The notes under the pieces: model-generated
Databases searched by the model: none
Told to the model about the DNA's origin: nothing
The model's input: only the letters and a program-made list of their open reading frames with translations
Part shown: one piece after another, positions 12,701 through 27,700 of the stretch
How positions within the stretch are numbered: the first letter of the stretch is position 1
How the letters are laid out: each line of letters opens with the position of its first letter
Position numbers and translations under genes: made by a program
NCBI GenBank assembly: GCA_013399695.1
Contig: VXAU01001254.1
Coordinates: forward strand, 992,001-1,056,000
DNA: 64,000 nucleotides
Source: Formicarius rufipectus
Lineage: Eukaryota > Chordata > Aves > Passeriformes > Formicariidae
Direction of reading: 5' to 3'

Positions 12701-15700
12701 GCAGCACTGGATTGATCAAGACGTGGCTCAATGAGAAGGTACAGTTTCTTCCTCAATCCCCTGTATCAGTTACCCCACAGGAGGGTGAAATGGCATCTAT
12801 GCTAATGAGAGATAAGCAGAAAATCCAACGCACAGTGTTGGGCTGAGATGCTCATCCCAGAGGGGCCCCGTTTCACATTTCCAGGCTCAGCCCTCTGTAA
12901 GTGACAGGGAATGAGATCAGCCTTGAAAACTAAACTCGCTGCATCTCAAATCTGGGAGCAGAGACCTCGACTTTCTCTTTCCTGGCTGGGGCTAACCGTT
13001 CAGTGTAGAAGTGTGACCCCTCTGTGTGCTGTCTGCAGTGCCCTGCACCACAGCAGACACCAGTCCTATATTTAGTAAAAACAATGTGGAGGTGTTTGTT
13101 TTCGAGATTAACACGTGCATCAACCAGAACCTTTCTAGCAGGACAGAAGCAAAACCCGGGTGGTTCAGGCCAACTTAAAAGCTGCTAGAAATGCAAATAG
13201 CTCATGCTGGTGCTGCACAAGTGGGTGTGGAACTGTCTCAGGGAAAAGCTTCAGTGCCTGGTGCAGCGTCAGGTCACAGCCCTGGAGGAACAACTGGCTC
13301 GGCAGGAGGCTATTTGGACTGAACAAAAGGCCAATCTACAGTAAAGCAAGCAGGGAGCAGAGGTCGGGCAGGTCACATCCACACTCTGACCTTTCAGTCC
13401 TTTGTTTTTCACAGGAACCAGCCCAACCAGCAGCTGCTGCCCTTTGCAGGACTCCTGCCAATAGCCCCAGCAGAAACATTGCAAAATGGATTTCCTCCGT
13501 CCTTTCCCCAGAGCAAGATCTGTCAGAGAACCATACATCTTCTCTGGTTAGCAGCAAACCCCTTGGGAGCCCCACTATGCTCCTGCTGTCCAGAGTTCCA
13601 GAAAAAAAGGCGAAGAGGGAAAAAAACCTGGAAAAATCCCCAGCCGGGCTGCTCCAGTACAGCTGGAGGAGCCTGGGAGTGCTGAGCTGGCAGGGGAAGA
13701 TGCCGGCACTGCAGACTCACTGCATCCTGACGGCTTGTGCACTCCAAAGCGATGACACCATCCCTGCCGGGGTGCTGCCAAACCCTTCAAAGCAAGTGTC
13801 TGGCCCAGCAGCAGGTTTTAACACAGCTCCACTGCAGGAAGTCTCCCCCCTCAGAAACTGTCTGCTCTAACTACACAGAGCATCCCAAGGAGAAAAGCAA
13901 ATGGGATCCTGGCTGGGCCATAATGATGACTTTTGAAGCCAATGTTAAAGCCCCATGGCAGATGGGGGAGATGCAGATGCAGCCCAGCACAGCTCCGTGA
14001 GGCACTGGTGCATGTGGGGGGCAGCAGCTGGTGTGTGTCCCATGGGACTGGAGTGTCCATTCTTGGTGTGTGTCCCCATTCTATTCAGGAGTGGGTCAGA
14101 GAGGCTGCAGGTACCTGTGGCTGGCAATATGTGTGTGAATAGAGACAAGCCCCAGCTGCCTGTGTCCGAAGCATCCTCAAAACATCTGGATTCACCTGGC
14201 AGAGCAACACTGACAGAGCAATACTGGCCATCACAGTGGTAAGTAGGCTAGGGCTGCTGCAACCCAGCAGCAGGATGTAGATGGTGATTTAACAGAGTCC
14301 TGCCCCACTAAGGGCTTTGCCACCTGACACAGCTCCGCCCCCATGACCCCAGGCTGTGCCCATCCCCTGTTCACCATAACTCAGCCGCAGCACCTGTAGC
14401 ATCACTGTCTTCTCCCACTCCTCCCCCATCACCAGACCCCAGGTTCTCATCATGCAGCTTTATGAACACAGCTCAGCCCTAAGCTGAACATGAACCTCCA
14501 CTTCCCCAGCAGTCCCACAGCTTGTTCCCACCCTGGGGTCTCTCCCCATTTTGGGACTCCAGTTTGGGAAGGCCAAGGAATACTGAAATAGATGACAGTG
14601 TTGAGGAGGGAGTATCATCTGAGTAAACCTATGGTTTGTGTTGCATTTTGGCACTGTGACCCTAAGTTCAGCAGGATATTCCATCATGAAGAAGCTGCCA
14701 AGAACTTCACATCCTGGCTTTTCTCCTGACTTTACAGCTTGTTACTGAGGTTCCCAGATTCCATCACATGCAGTGGTAATGTTTGGAAATTTAGCAATGC
14801 CACAATTGCATCTGAAAGCAGGGATGTCACTTAGCCAAGGCACACCAGCTTTCCAAAGGGGACAAAATATCGACCCTTGGCAGATGCTGGATCACTATTT
14901 GGGTAAGAAGTATCAAAATAGTGCATATCCGTGATCCAAATCCAAAGCGTTTTTCACTGAGACAAGCAGAAGAAAGTATCACATTTGTCCTCTACATTTT
15001 CAAAATGTGAGGCAAGGGAGTAGAAGTGATGCAGAGCAAGAGAACAAAACTTGCATGCTAAGGCAGAGACCCTGACCAGAAATCACTGAATGAGATGAGC
15101 CTGAAAGGGGGCTCAGGCCTATTTTTGAGTCTCCTGTGCAACACATACTTTCAGACTTTCCTTTGGAGCTTAAAAAGGCATCACTCTTCCTCCGTCTTTC
15201 CCCCCTGCAGCCCAGATTTTAGTGCTGTCCAATCACAACTGAAGTTACTCTCTTGCAGCATGACATCAACACTGCACCAGAGTCTGGGGTTTCAATGGCT
15301 TGCCAGCTCTCCTTGATAAAGGGAACAGATTTTAAAGGTGTGACTATTTGGGTGTACTAGCTGATGGCAAAAACAGCCAGACATGTGTGGGGTGAGGGAA
15401 AGACTGCATCATGCCCATTCCAGACTTCTGGAAGCACCAGTCAAAGAATTTGCTCTTTTGGCTCCAGAGACCCTTAGGAAGGGAGGGAGGTTCTCTGTAA
15501 CCACAACAGCAAATCCAGCGCCTGAGTTGAAGAGTTTGGCCAGGACACAGCATTCAGGCAGTGGCAAGCCTGCTAGTCTGACATCAGCATTACCCAGGCT
15601 TTATAAAATAGTCTGAAGGAAAGAAAACAAGTAAAATATGTGGGTGCAACTGAAAAACAAATAACTAGGAACAAAAATCAACACATCATTTACCAAGCAC

Positions 15701-18700
15701 AACTCATACCCAAGCAACCTTGCCTGTGAATAAAATAAGCTGTTTCTGTAGATCAAGCCTATGTGTCAGATCTTCAACCAGACACACACAGTGCCTGTGG
15801 TATGACACACCACAGGAAACAAGTACTTCAGTGGAAGATGAAGTTTCAAAGGTGAACTGTAAAGGACACAGGCAACTAGAAAACAAGTGGCACTTAAATG
15901 AGAATTACTGGTCAGAGGGCAGATTTCTAGTGAATATATCTCCCACATTGGCTTTAAGATTAAACTTTGGAAAGGACTTGACACAAAAATAGAAAGATGC
16001 TGATGATAGACAAAGAATTGAGAAAGGCTGCCATGTCAGGGAGAGACTGAAACACCAACAGGGAAACTCAAGTTCATCCTGGACCAGAGGAGTGGATATT
16101 TAATAGGATTTAATTTCACAATGGTGGAATTCGGCTGTTTCTGCTACTTTGCTGCTGGAAGTGGCAGGAGGTCCCAGATGCATTAGTTCTGGGCTATCAG
16201 CTGCCAGTGTGACAGTCATAAAAAAAAGGCCAATGAAGTCCTGAAATGTATCAGGTGAGGTACTTGCCAAGCAGCAAAAAGAGCATGAATACTATTATCC
16301 ATAACACTGGTGACCTTCACCTGCAGGACTGACAGCTCTGCGCTCCTGGGACAAAGGCAGATCCAAAGCTGCTGAGAAGGGCTGCCAGGTGACCAGGTGA
16401 GCCCAGGACTTGCTGACCCCTGGGAGGCTGCAAGGGCTGGATGTGTGCATGTCAGTATGAGCTGTGTGAATGGAATGTGATTATACCCTGAGAACAGGCT
16501 AGCAGAAAACAACAGGAGGTGTTTCACATGCAGGACATCTTCATGCCCACATGCTCAGGTGCCAGAGAGGAAGAGGTTTGGAAACTCCAGATCAGAGGGA
16601 GTGAGTGGCTGAGATGCAACAGGAGGAATCCCAACTCATTTTGGATTGGAGGATGAAGCTTTCACATTTTCCAGGCGGGACCCTGGGGCCTCAAGGAGCC
16701 AAAAACTTCACTTGTGGTCTCCAATACAAAACACTGGAGAGGGTTAAAACCTGTAGGAGATTCAGTGGTCTCCAGCCAAGGGAAGTGAAGAGACAGCACA
16801 TGTGCTTGCACATAAGCAGGCACCCCAGAGGCCCTGAGGAGCTAATCCTGACCACACCACTGCCTCCCGCTGCTGTCTCACAGCCCCAGCCTCACTTCCT
16901 GTTGTGTCTGTGCAAAACCTAAAAAAAGAGAAAAAACAATTGTGGTGCCTTAAATGATCATTGCTAATTACAGCCTGCGACTGCCAGTGGGTGAGTGAGA
17001 TAGGTGGTTTTAGTTCTGTAGGAAGATTCAGTTCTCAGGGCAGACCCTCTTGGAAGTGGATGTTCTCTCTCAGACCAAAAAAAAAATCTCTGAACTTGGA
17101 GGAGGTGCTATTTTTGATGGATTCTGACCAAAACATAGGAAAAGGTATTAGTGACAGGAACCGTCTGCCTAGAACACATGGCACATGTGTAGCTGACCTG
17201 AATTCATAGAAAGAGGACTTTACAGTGGGAAACAAATAACTGTATTAACCCTTTTTATCAGAAGGGAAAACAACACCCAGAGCTCTATGATGTAAAGGGA
17301 TTAGCACTTGCTTTAAGTCAGTCACTAGAAAAAAGAGAAATTAAGACCCAGATCTCTCTGTGGGCACAGCAATGAGCTTCTCCAAGCCTTGCTGACTCCC
17401 CTCCAGCATCTGTCACAGGCAATGAGTGAGTGCTGCAGCCACAGCAGTGATGGCTCACTCAGCTCTGCCTGCGGAAACTCAGCCCTGCTTCATGAAGACA
17501 GTCTCCTCACCATTAAAATAATGCACCCAAGAGACACAGAGGAGGATCATGCCATGTAATTTATGACTGTGTTAGTCAAAGCCAAGCCCTAGCTGCAGCC
17601 ACTGGCTGCTGAATGTGTCCAATTTTCGATTTTAACATCCAAGCAGGCTAACAAGAAAAAAAAAAGTGAAGGAAAAAGAAAATAGAGCTTGGCAGCAGCA
17701 CTGATGGATCCAGACAGTTCCTTCAGTCTGAGCTCAGTTTTCTCTCCTGGTTATAAAGCAAAGCCTGGGACATGCAGCTGGACACAACTGCATGAGGATG
17801 GTCCAGGGCAGGGTGGCCAAGAAATCCCACATGGAAGCAGCAGTTGAACCACTGGGCAGTGGCCAGTGATGCACGTGAAAAGCCTTGCTTGGAAGAATCT
17901 GAGCCATTGGGTCACACAGTGCTGTCTCAGGAAAGCAGTTTAATTCTAGGAAGGTCAAGCTTGAGCTCCTGGTGGTGGAGAACACATTTCCTTAATTTCT
18001 GCCTAAGCACAAGGGCTGATTGTTGTTCGTTGTTTCAGTTTTTAAGGATGATGTCGAAATCCAAACACCAAAATTCCACGGAGAACTCCAGATCCACTGG
18101 CTTAACATTGTGGATGGCAGTGACTTCTCTTTGATGGACAAGATGATCAAATAAGTGACCATTTGCTTTCTCACATGCTACACTTGGCTGTGAAGAACAG
18201 TGGTAATTATGGCATTCATAGAGCTAAGGGAGGACCTCTGGGAATTAAAACCAAAGCTCATTCCTATTTTAATTCTTACTGAGAGGTTTTGATTTGGGAA
18301 TGGAAATTTTTAGCTCCAAAATCAAATCAAAGTTTTGGCCTTAAGGAGGCAATAAATTTTCTTAGATTCTCTTGACTGCTCATTTTTACTGCATCTAGAA
18401 AGTCAAGAAAATAGACAACAGAGGTTGAATTAAAATGCTTAAGAAAGGAAAAGAAATATAACAGAGACAAATGACTGATTTGCTTAACTGCATAGTTCAG
18501 TTTTGTAAATTCAAACACAAAAACCTTCAATGGGGAGCCACAAGTGTAAGGAGGTGTAAGTGGAAAGGCTCATCCAGGTGTTTGCACCCAGAATGCTGAG
18601 AGGTGGAGGGCAGCATCCATGGCCCATTCTGGCAGGTAACTTGGCAGCACAGTGCACACACAAGTAAGAATTTTGGGGAGAGAGAATATGTTATGGGGAA

Positions 18701-21700
18701 CAGCAATATTCAGACAAGCACAAGCAATAGCAAAAAGTAACCAGCCCTATGGAGAACAATCAGAAGACATGTTTCCTAGTCTTTTCCCCAGGTCTTCTCC
18801 CATGCAAAGCACTGCTCCTCAAGGAGAGGAGAGCTCAGATATCAACCTGTGACAGCCCCCACCTTGCACAGCTTTCACATGGCAGTGAACAGCTCCCTTT
18901 GGAGAAAATGCTGTGTTTGACCTCTTGTTCATCCTGGGGCTCTGCCAGCAAGTGGTGAGCAGGAAGAGTGATGCGGGGGAGCTGGCATTGACTCACAAAC
19001 TCTGTAACTCTAACAATTACAATACAAACATGCATTTCTTCTTCCAGTTACATTCTCTGTATCTCAGGAAATACCCCTGTGGCTCTCCCCACCTTTGCTT
19101 CTCTTTTCATAGTGTTTTTCTCCCCAGTTATGGCTTGTTCAGCCTGTTCTGCCTCATGACAATGTCCTCTTGCAGGGGCTCAGCACAGACATGGCATCAC
19201 TCATTGCCAGGAGCAGGTGAGCAGTGGGTGGTTCTCCTGTGCAGAAGGTTATGGTGACACAGGTAACAGGTTGGTCACCTAACACAGCTCAATGCGGTGC
19301 GACCACAGGCAGACACATCGCTGGCTGCCTCCAGTATTTTCCTTGCTGATGAACAAACCAGCAACACATAACCCAGATTATTCCTGACAGTTTGCTCTTG
19401 GTTCTGCAGGCTCAGCCTCAGTAAGGGCTGCCTGCTCTGCATGACTCTCTGCTGAGGTACAGGCGGTGCAGAGTCTATTGGAGATGTCAGTCTTGACTCA
19501 CTTGTTAGGGAAAGGGAATATTCTCCATTCTCCATCAGACTTTTTCCTTGCCAGCTCCCCCTTTCTGTTGCCTTCAGCAGACTGATAACCTGGAGCATCC
19601 TAGGGAGCAGCAAGGCTTTTCCCTTGCTTGCTCCAGAGTGTTTTCAGACATCAGAGCAGAGCAAGGGGCAGGACACTGCTGAGCTGACTAGCTGTGGATG
19701 GCTTAAAGAGCTGCCCGTGTATCCGCACCAAGACCAAATCAATGCGCTGATCCTGTGCACCTCTCCCTGGATGGATGGGCAGTGGGAATGTTAGGAACAG
19801 GACCTCCAAAGGGAACCCAAGGTCGTACCCCTGCAAGGGTCCTGGAGCAGGCCCTTCCCAGATAACCCAGCCAGGCTAATGTACCAGATCAGAAGGGCAG
19901 GACTATCATCTTTGTGATTCCACTTTCTTGAGCAGACCAGCAAGCAGGCACATCCCTGTGCCCTGCAAAGGCATTCATCACATGATTTAGTGGCATTCCT
20001 CCATGCCACCAGCTGAGTCACACCCTCAGGCACTGGCATGGCACCAGGAAGCTCACCTGTCCCTCTGAAATCACTGGATAAGTGTCTTTCACCAGCACTG
20101 CATCCTAATTCTCAGGATCAGAAACTGCCTCAGGTAGCTTAGTTTTGAGTTATACAACTCTGTTTTCAAGCATAGCCACACCCTGGATGTTGTCAGCCCA
20201 ATTACCCTCCATGGCAAAGCCCCATCTCCAGCCAGATGCCCACCTCTCACAAGGAGAGCCCCTAGAAGTACGGACAACCAAAATATGTCTGTTCTCACAG
20301 GACTGGGGAGTAAAACATACACACAAGCATGAGGCTCACCTGCTTGTCCATCAGAGTGCTTAATGAAGGGTATTTAATTTCTCTTACCATTACAAGATTG
20401 CTGCTTGGAGTTTGTATAAGGCACTTCCCAAACACCTCCCACATGACACAGACCTGATCACTTCAAGGCTGAGCAACAGATCATTGGACGTTTTGGTACA
20501 GGTGGTTCAGCACACCCTTGTTTAAAGGCCCTGCTAAAATCAGCCAAGTGCAGGATTGTGTCCAGAGAGATCCTGGTACCAGTAGCCCAAGTTGTGGGCA
20601 CTGCTACTTATGGGAAGGCAGAAGGCTCCCTTTGGTGGTTCATGTGGTCCTGACTCAAGGATGTTTCATTCAGCAAAAATTAAGCTGAGTGACTTCAACT
20701 TGGCTAGATCAGACAGAACTGAGTCCCAGCAGCATGGGGATGCTTGAAAGCTTAGCACAGGGTGTCTTCCCAGTGCTGCACATTCTATCCCATCCCCCCC
20801 AGCCCTTCTGAAACAGCCAAACCAAGTAATTAAATCCCCTGCCTCCCCTCACCTTCCAGCACTTAGAAACTGTGGAGGACTAAACAGAGATGTGCTGGGA
20901 GGAGGTTACCCACAAAGCTAAGGGAAAAACCACAAGGAAAGCAGCTCGGGGCAAACCTGAATGGAGCAAGACAGGACATGCACATAAGGAGGTTTACACA
21001 GCCCATGTACAACAGGCACAGTGAGCTGCAGCAGAGAAAGACAAATCTTCTCTCCCATCAGCTTGGACTGGTGAACCTGCACATGTTTGCATATGAGAGA
21101 ATGTGGTTTTGCAGCATCACAGGCACTGGGGTCACTTAGAAGTGGTGTGTTACCCATGACAGTAAAGGGCAAGATGATGGAGGGGGCAGAAGAGGGATGA
21201 AGGCTGCTCAGTAGTTCTGCATCTTCCTCTTCTCCAGTACTTGGCTAAAACATATCCCATTCCTGTGGAGCCAGTAAAGAGGTCCTACCAGCCCCTATCA
21301 TGCAGACCCTGGAAATCTCTCCCTTTTCCCCAAATGACACTTTTGTTTTTCTAGGAAGCTACTTAAGACCAACTCCAAGCAGCCACAGATGGCTCCTGAA
21401 GGGTGATGGGGCACCCAACCCCCAGCATCCATTTTCAAGCCACACCTCTGCTGACAAAGTACCTCCAGTACCTCCTTTCCAGTCATGTTCCCCAGAAGAG
21501 GCTCTATGGGTAATGAGGCGATATAGCTCACATCTGAAGAGGCACAGCTGTAAACACCTCTCAGCCAAGAGCAAAGCGGGGATTTTCCAAATGAAAATGC
21601 TCCATAACTAGTATCCCCCAGGACGAACCCTTCTGCAACATTTTCTGCCCCAAGCCACACAGTTCCTACACACACAGAGATGTGGAGGTATTTGGGGTTC

Positions 21701-24700
21701 CCAGATCTCACCATTACAAGGTGTGCATGGGCAAGATATCCAGGATTACTTCCTCTGGGAAGGAGATGAAGGGAAGTATCATGCCCTTGTTTTGAGCAAT
21801 CACCCTCTTGCAGTTACTCCAGAGTTCCAGGACTGTGTGGCACAACTGGGTGGTAAGGGCAGCCAGGCTCCCTGGCACCGATGAGATTCTTCCTCTAGCC
21901 AAGAAACACTCCAAAAGTGGACAATGAGCCACTGTTTTACATGGGATAACTCAACAGACTGCACCGTCTTTAACAGGAAAAGTCATTCACTCCTCCAGGG
22001 ATGTGCCCTTATGGCTGGAAGGCAGCAGTCCACAGGCAAGAGAGGCACAAGGGTTGTGTTGCCTCCAGGAAATGTTAATGTAGGGTGTGGATGAAGGTCC
22101 TAAGCTATTCTCTATGGAAAGTGATGGATGGGAAGAGCCACGCAGAGGGGTGAGTACATGTCCTGCTCTCGTTCCAGCCAGACAGGGAACAGTCAGGCCT
22201 GCCAGAAGCAGCAGTGGTTGTGGTGAATGTCTAGGGGTGGAAACACACGGCCTCAGGGAACTGAAGAGGGACCAAAAATCTAAGCACACCTGCCTCCTGC
22301 CTCCACCTGTGCTTAGGATCCCTGATATCACTAATCCATGCCTGTGTCCCTGTACCTGAGGCTCATGGGATGGGAGTGGCTCTGGCAATGCTACATTAGG
22401 GGATGGAGAGGCAGCAGAGCTGCATCACTACTCTGTCTGATATTGGGGCACTTATCCCACTCACACAGTGCAAATTACTTGCAGCACAGGGCCCTCACAC
22501 ACAAATCTGAGGGCAGACAGGTGTGTGGAGAGCCTAGGAGCCCCGGGTATATTAAATGCACTCACATGATTTCCAGCCTGAAAAAGGCACTTGGATGTTC
22601 CCTGCTTCCTCAGTGTGGGGCCGCAATGCCTCTTGTTCAAGACTGTCACCTATCCAAAATCAGTTTCATGCTCAACAGCTCACACAGATGCAATAAAACT
22701 GCGGATGGCAGACATGGCACACTGGCCTTCAGCACGAAAAACCGCTGGCACCAAGTGCTACCAGACTTCAGGTTTCTGCTTCTGGATCCAGCTCAACACA
22801 ACCACATTGACTTTCATTGGAAAGTGCCTCAGCCCAGCCTCTCAGGTGCTGTGGCAACCTTTGTAGGGCAGGCAATGCCCATGTGCCAAGAACAGTGGGA
22901 GACACCTCCTGTACAGCTGGCAGAACAGGCAGCAGTGTTGCAGCTGACCTGACCCCCTTTCCTGCCAGTCTCCTCATGACTGTCCCCCATGTCATCAACT
23001 TTGAACATGTCCTGACCAAGATCCTCACCAAGATTCCCACCTGAAGAGGGCCTTGTGACAGGTCACACGTGGGGTTGGCACGCCACTACTACAGAAACAT
23101 GACAATTAGACCTATTTCACATCACCACTCCCTCCTCCACTGAAAGAATCCAGGAAATGTCTCTCTAAGGGGCAACTTCTCCATTCTCACTCCTCAGGGT
23201 CTGCTAGGCCTTTAGCACAGTTCATGACTGGAAGCAGGATGCTGAGCAAGGTCAATCTCTGCTGCACCACAGCCTGAGCGTCCCATTCAGCACCACGTGG
23301 GATGTGGAATGGGAGAGAGGCAGCAGTCCAATGTTCAGAGCTATTTGGATCTTTCTCCAAACCACTAAAAGAGAGGGATCTCTGCTGAAAGTGCTCCAAA
23401 GAAACACAGTAAGCACTGCTGGCAATATAATCTCCACTGTCCATTTCTACTAATGCTCTGACAGGTTTTGCAGGAACAGGAAAGGCATGGAGCTGACTTT
23501 TCACCAACCACAATGTGCAAATGCTCCCAGACGAGCAAAACCAATGTGACCCTGCATCCTCCACCAGCGCCCTTCAGAGGGACACTTCCCAGCGGGTTGC
23601 TGGAACACTTGGCTGGCAAAAGAGACAATGGATTCATTTGTGTGTGCTTTGCTCAACATGTTCAGTGGGCCAACAAACCCATCCCACAGAGCTTCATATT
23701 TGCAGTGCACACTCAGCACTCTGCAGTTAACAAGGGCTGAGAGATGACTCAGCACTGATGGTTTGCAGCCAACTCAGCTTCCATCAGCTCAGACAGCAGC
23801 CACAAAGGTGGCAGTGAGGTTTGAGGGAGTGTCATCAGATGGATGTTTTTTTAGGCTTCTACAAAAAGAACATTAAACTCTCGACACGAGATTGGGTCTG
23901 AACATCCTGCACTAGTTTAGATTACTACTGCATGTCACACTCACTGGGCAGGAAAATAATTATCTTTCTAACGTTATTTTTTTTCCCTTTTCCCACCCAC
24001 CCCTCCCCTTCCAGAAGATTGTTCAGCCTTTAACTGCCTGGAAGAGATTTCTGAAACCTAAAATCCCTGGTCCGTCCACACTACAGCCAGATGACTACTG
24101 TCTCAGGAGTGCTGTCTGTATCCAAGCCAGCGCAGGCACTGGCAGCCACTGTTTCCAGAAGTGACTGTGATTCAGAGATCTGGCTTCTGGACATGCTTTA
24201 AAACCACTTGAGCATTATTTTTGATGTTCAAGATCCTGGGAGGTTTACTTAGGAAGAAGTTATTGCCATTGCCATTAGGAAGACATTAAAATTACTTAAG
24301 GAAACTCCTTGTTTTCTATAAAGCCTCATAAAAGCTTTTTCATCTCGACTCCTTCTTTCTCTCATGGTTTACTTTGCCTTTAAGTTTCTAAATATAATTT
24401 TTCTTCCTTTCTCACCAAGGACAACTCCTGGACCATCAGAGTGTCACCAACCATACCCAGACACCAGGGTTGGCACAGCTGGCCCTTGGCTGTGTGGCTC
24501 CCCAGAGGTGGGGATGGCTCAGGCTCTTGTTTCCAAGGAAGACATTCTTATTCCCATTTAGTCAACTTTAGTCAAGGATCAGCCAGGGAAACTCTAATCA
24601 AGTGATGGGAAATGGTGACAGAGGATTAGCTCACAACAAATCATGCAGAGAGAGAAAGAATCCAGCTGCTTTCAGGAAGCTGCCAAATACCCCAGCATCA

Positions 24701-27700
24701 TCTGTGGGGATCATATTAGGAACAGAGCCAACAGCAGCTGGTCTGGACACTCCATCCCATTCAGTGGTTCTTCCTAAACCCTCACGTCTCGTCGGCAGGA
24801 GGTGGTTTTGGTCACCTGATATCAGCCTGAGGCAGATGCCAGAAAGGTTTAATAGAAGCATCACAGGCACGTGAGGTAGAGGGATGTATTTTGCTGGGGC
24901 AATGTCCCTAGCTCTCTTCCGTCACAAGGACTGCAATTAAGATCTTTATAGGAAACAGAAAATTAACAATATGCAGCAGGAATACAGCCTCTGTAAGTAA
25001 ATAAAGTATCTGTGTAAAAGTACTATACAATCTTGTTTCCAAATGGTTAATTCCTCATATAAGCCAAGCTAGAAGCTTTCCAAGAGCAATTTCTCTTCAC
25101 CATTATGCCTGTCATTCTCCTGGCCCCAGCTGGCTGCTTGCATTTATAATGCAAGCCTGGACTGCCAGCATTTCCATTCCTTGTCAATAAACTCCTCCTT
25201 TGCAGTCTGGTGCCCAAAGGAATTGCAGAAGAAGGCAATGCCAAGGCAGAGGTTCTTGTCGGGATGCACAGGGGCTGATTTTCCATGGGCAAGGCTGCAC
25301 CAGAGACCCACATCCCTGCACGCTCTCATCACTGGGCGGGCTCAGGCAATCCACAGCTGCTCACACAGCCCCACAGGTCTACCAAGCCAAGAGACCATCT
25401 GCACCAGTCTGCTGCCTTCTGCTCGGCTGCTGAGGCCACAGCAGGCCAGGGCGCAGGGGACCAGGCTGGACATGCTCAAAACCTGCCCACAGTCAGGTGT
25501 GGTGTGGGCAGATGCTGTTTGTGCTCTCTGCACACAGGCTACCTGTACACATACAACAAAGATCTTGCTGAAGACATTTCAAGCCATCTTGTCAGTGCCA
25601 TGCATCTGAGATTGATGAAAGCCTCAACAAGCAGATCTTGGGAAAAAATGCAGTCAGAAAACCCTTCCCATCACAGCACCTTGCACACAGCCATCCCTCC
25701 ATGGCTTTGCTTCCCAGCTCCCACCTCTCTGCTCCCAGAAGAGAGGGTCTCTGTCCTGCCTTTCTAAATGAGAGCAGATCATTAACTGGTGAGACTCACT
25801 GTCACAAGATACGGAGCAAGGGGCTTTACAATGCATTGAAGAGATGCGTGAGCTTGCAGAGAAAGACAGGAGCTAATTACAGCCCACTGGAAACTGGGGA
25901 GAACCAACTCCAGCACATAACATCCCTCCACACAGCCCCTTGTGTCCACTTCTGTTGCATATTGTAGTGGCCATTGCCTGAGGCCACCAAAGAGCCTTGT
26001 CCCTCCAGCTAGCGTGTTCAACAGAGGACACAAACATCTCCAGTGCCATCACAGCACTGAGATGCAACAGATCCAGCATCACTGGCAGCAGCTTGTCTGA
26101 GTGGCTGTTGGATTTAACTCTGTTTTGCCAGTCCAGCCCTGAGAGCAGCTGCTAGCAGCAGGTGATGAAGACATGTCTTCACTTTTTACAGGAAGTTAGC
26201 AAGATCTGATGGAGACCTGAGGAAGACGGGAACTGTGAGGCTTGGACTTACAGCACTCAGCAGCACTGGTGGGTGCAAAGCTCCACCAGCGTCAAGTCAG
26301 CCTTGCTTCCGTCTCACAGTGCCTGTGTCTGCTGATCCTATTAAGCTAAAGGGAAATCAATCTCCCTGAAACTGCCAGGAGTAAACTTGGAAAAGACCCA
26401 GCTGTGAATATGCTAACCCTGCACCCTTGCCAAAAGGAAGGGCCTGGCTCTGTGCAGGACTGAACTTGCTGCCTTCTCCTGCCATGAGGAAATCTGGCTG
26501 TGCAGACACTCCGTGTGGCCAGGCAAAGGTGAGCAGAGCCACACACTTGCAGGGCAACAGTACAAATGGGGATGGGGAATTTCTAAGGAGCTTCTGACCT
26601 CCAATTAGTTGGTGTTGATTTCCCAGGTCCATGCCTTGAAGAAAGCCCTCTGGAACAGGGCAGTCAGCACCAGGGACACTCACACTCAGTGGCTCCAAAC
26701 AAACATCACCTTTGAACATCATGTCAATACTACCAACCTTCCTGCGAGGTCAGTGAAGCAATACCTGACCAGAGAGCAGCCTTGGATCTGGTTCCACATC
26801 AGCAGTGAGGCTGCAAATTCACCGGGAGAGAGAGCACTGCAAGGGACACCTCAAACCCACTGCTGCTGCTCCCTTACTGGAAGAGCTGGAAGAGCAGCCA
26901 GGAGATGGAGGACTATAAATCAAATGACATTTACATGGAGAGGGAAAGCTATGAGCACTGTTGTGAGAGGAGGCAGGACTCATGGCCTCAGTATCCCTCC
27001 ATTCAACAGATGACAAGCCGATGGGAAGGGACCTGTGGGCCAAGACATGCCCTGTGCACTGCCATGAAGATCCAAAACATTCAATGGCACATCTCCACAC
27101 ACAAGTACCATAGGTAGAGATGCCAGCACCTGCCCATCTGCCACGCCCAGGCTAGAGGCTTGATGATCTGTCACTTGAGCCACTGCAGAGACATTGATAC
27201 CTTCAGAGCCCCTTCTGGGGAGAAAGTTGCTTCAAGTCCCATTGGATAATGTTTTGAGAAAGTCTATGAAAATTAAGTCCAATTATGAAAAAGCTGGGTC
27301 TCACCAGAATCAGGTTCTTCTTCAGCACAGCAGGTCTTGGCACCTGTGCTCAACACAGTCTGTGCACACAGCCATGTAACAGACTCATCCGAGCACGACA
27401 CCAAACACAGGCAGTGTGGTTTGCAGCATCTCCCAGGTGAGGAAACAGCTTCACAATGTGACACACTGTCAGGCAGAGCAGCACTGCTGGGAACACTGAA
27501 CGCCTTTGTCATTCAGTGCCCCAATGTATCAGGGATCATTGATAAGCTGGAGGGACACACAGGAAGGCAAATAGGGCTCAAAGGAGCCAGGCTGAGCTGT
27601 CTGTAGGGCTGGGAACGGCTGGTGCTTGGAGAGCTCAGCTGTAGGTGAGGAAGCTCTTGCCACTGCACAGAGAAGGACCTGAGAAGGGATGGGACAGAAT

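Noticed and set aside
13160..13870. 236-codon plus-strand open frame, the longest apart from CHST13
   Set aside because: It opens with GTG, its first in-frame ATG is far inside, composition is Ser/Arg/Cys-rich as in chance frames, no domain is seen, and it lies antisense in intron 1.
22338..22952. 204-codon plus-strand ORF starting with ATG
   Set aside because: No recognisable domain, composition rich in Cys, Leu and Ser, and overlapping open frames on the other strand. One frame of this length is not surprising in 64 kb read in six frames.
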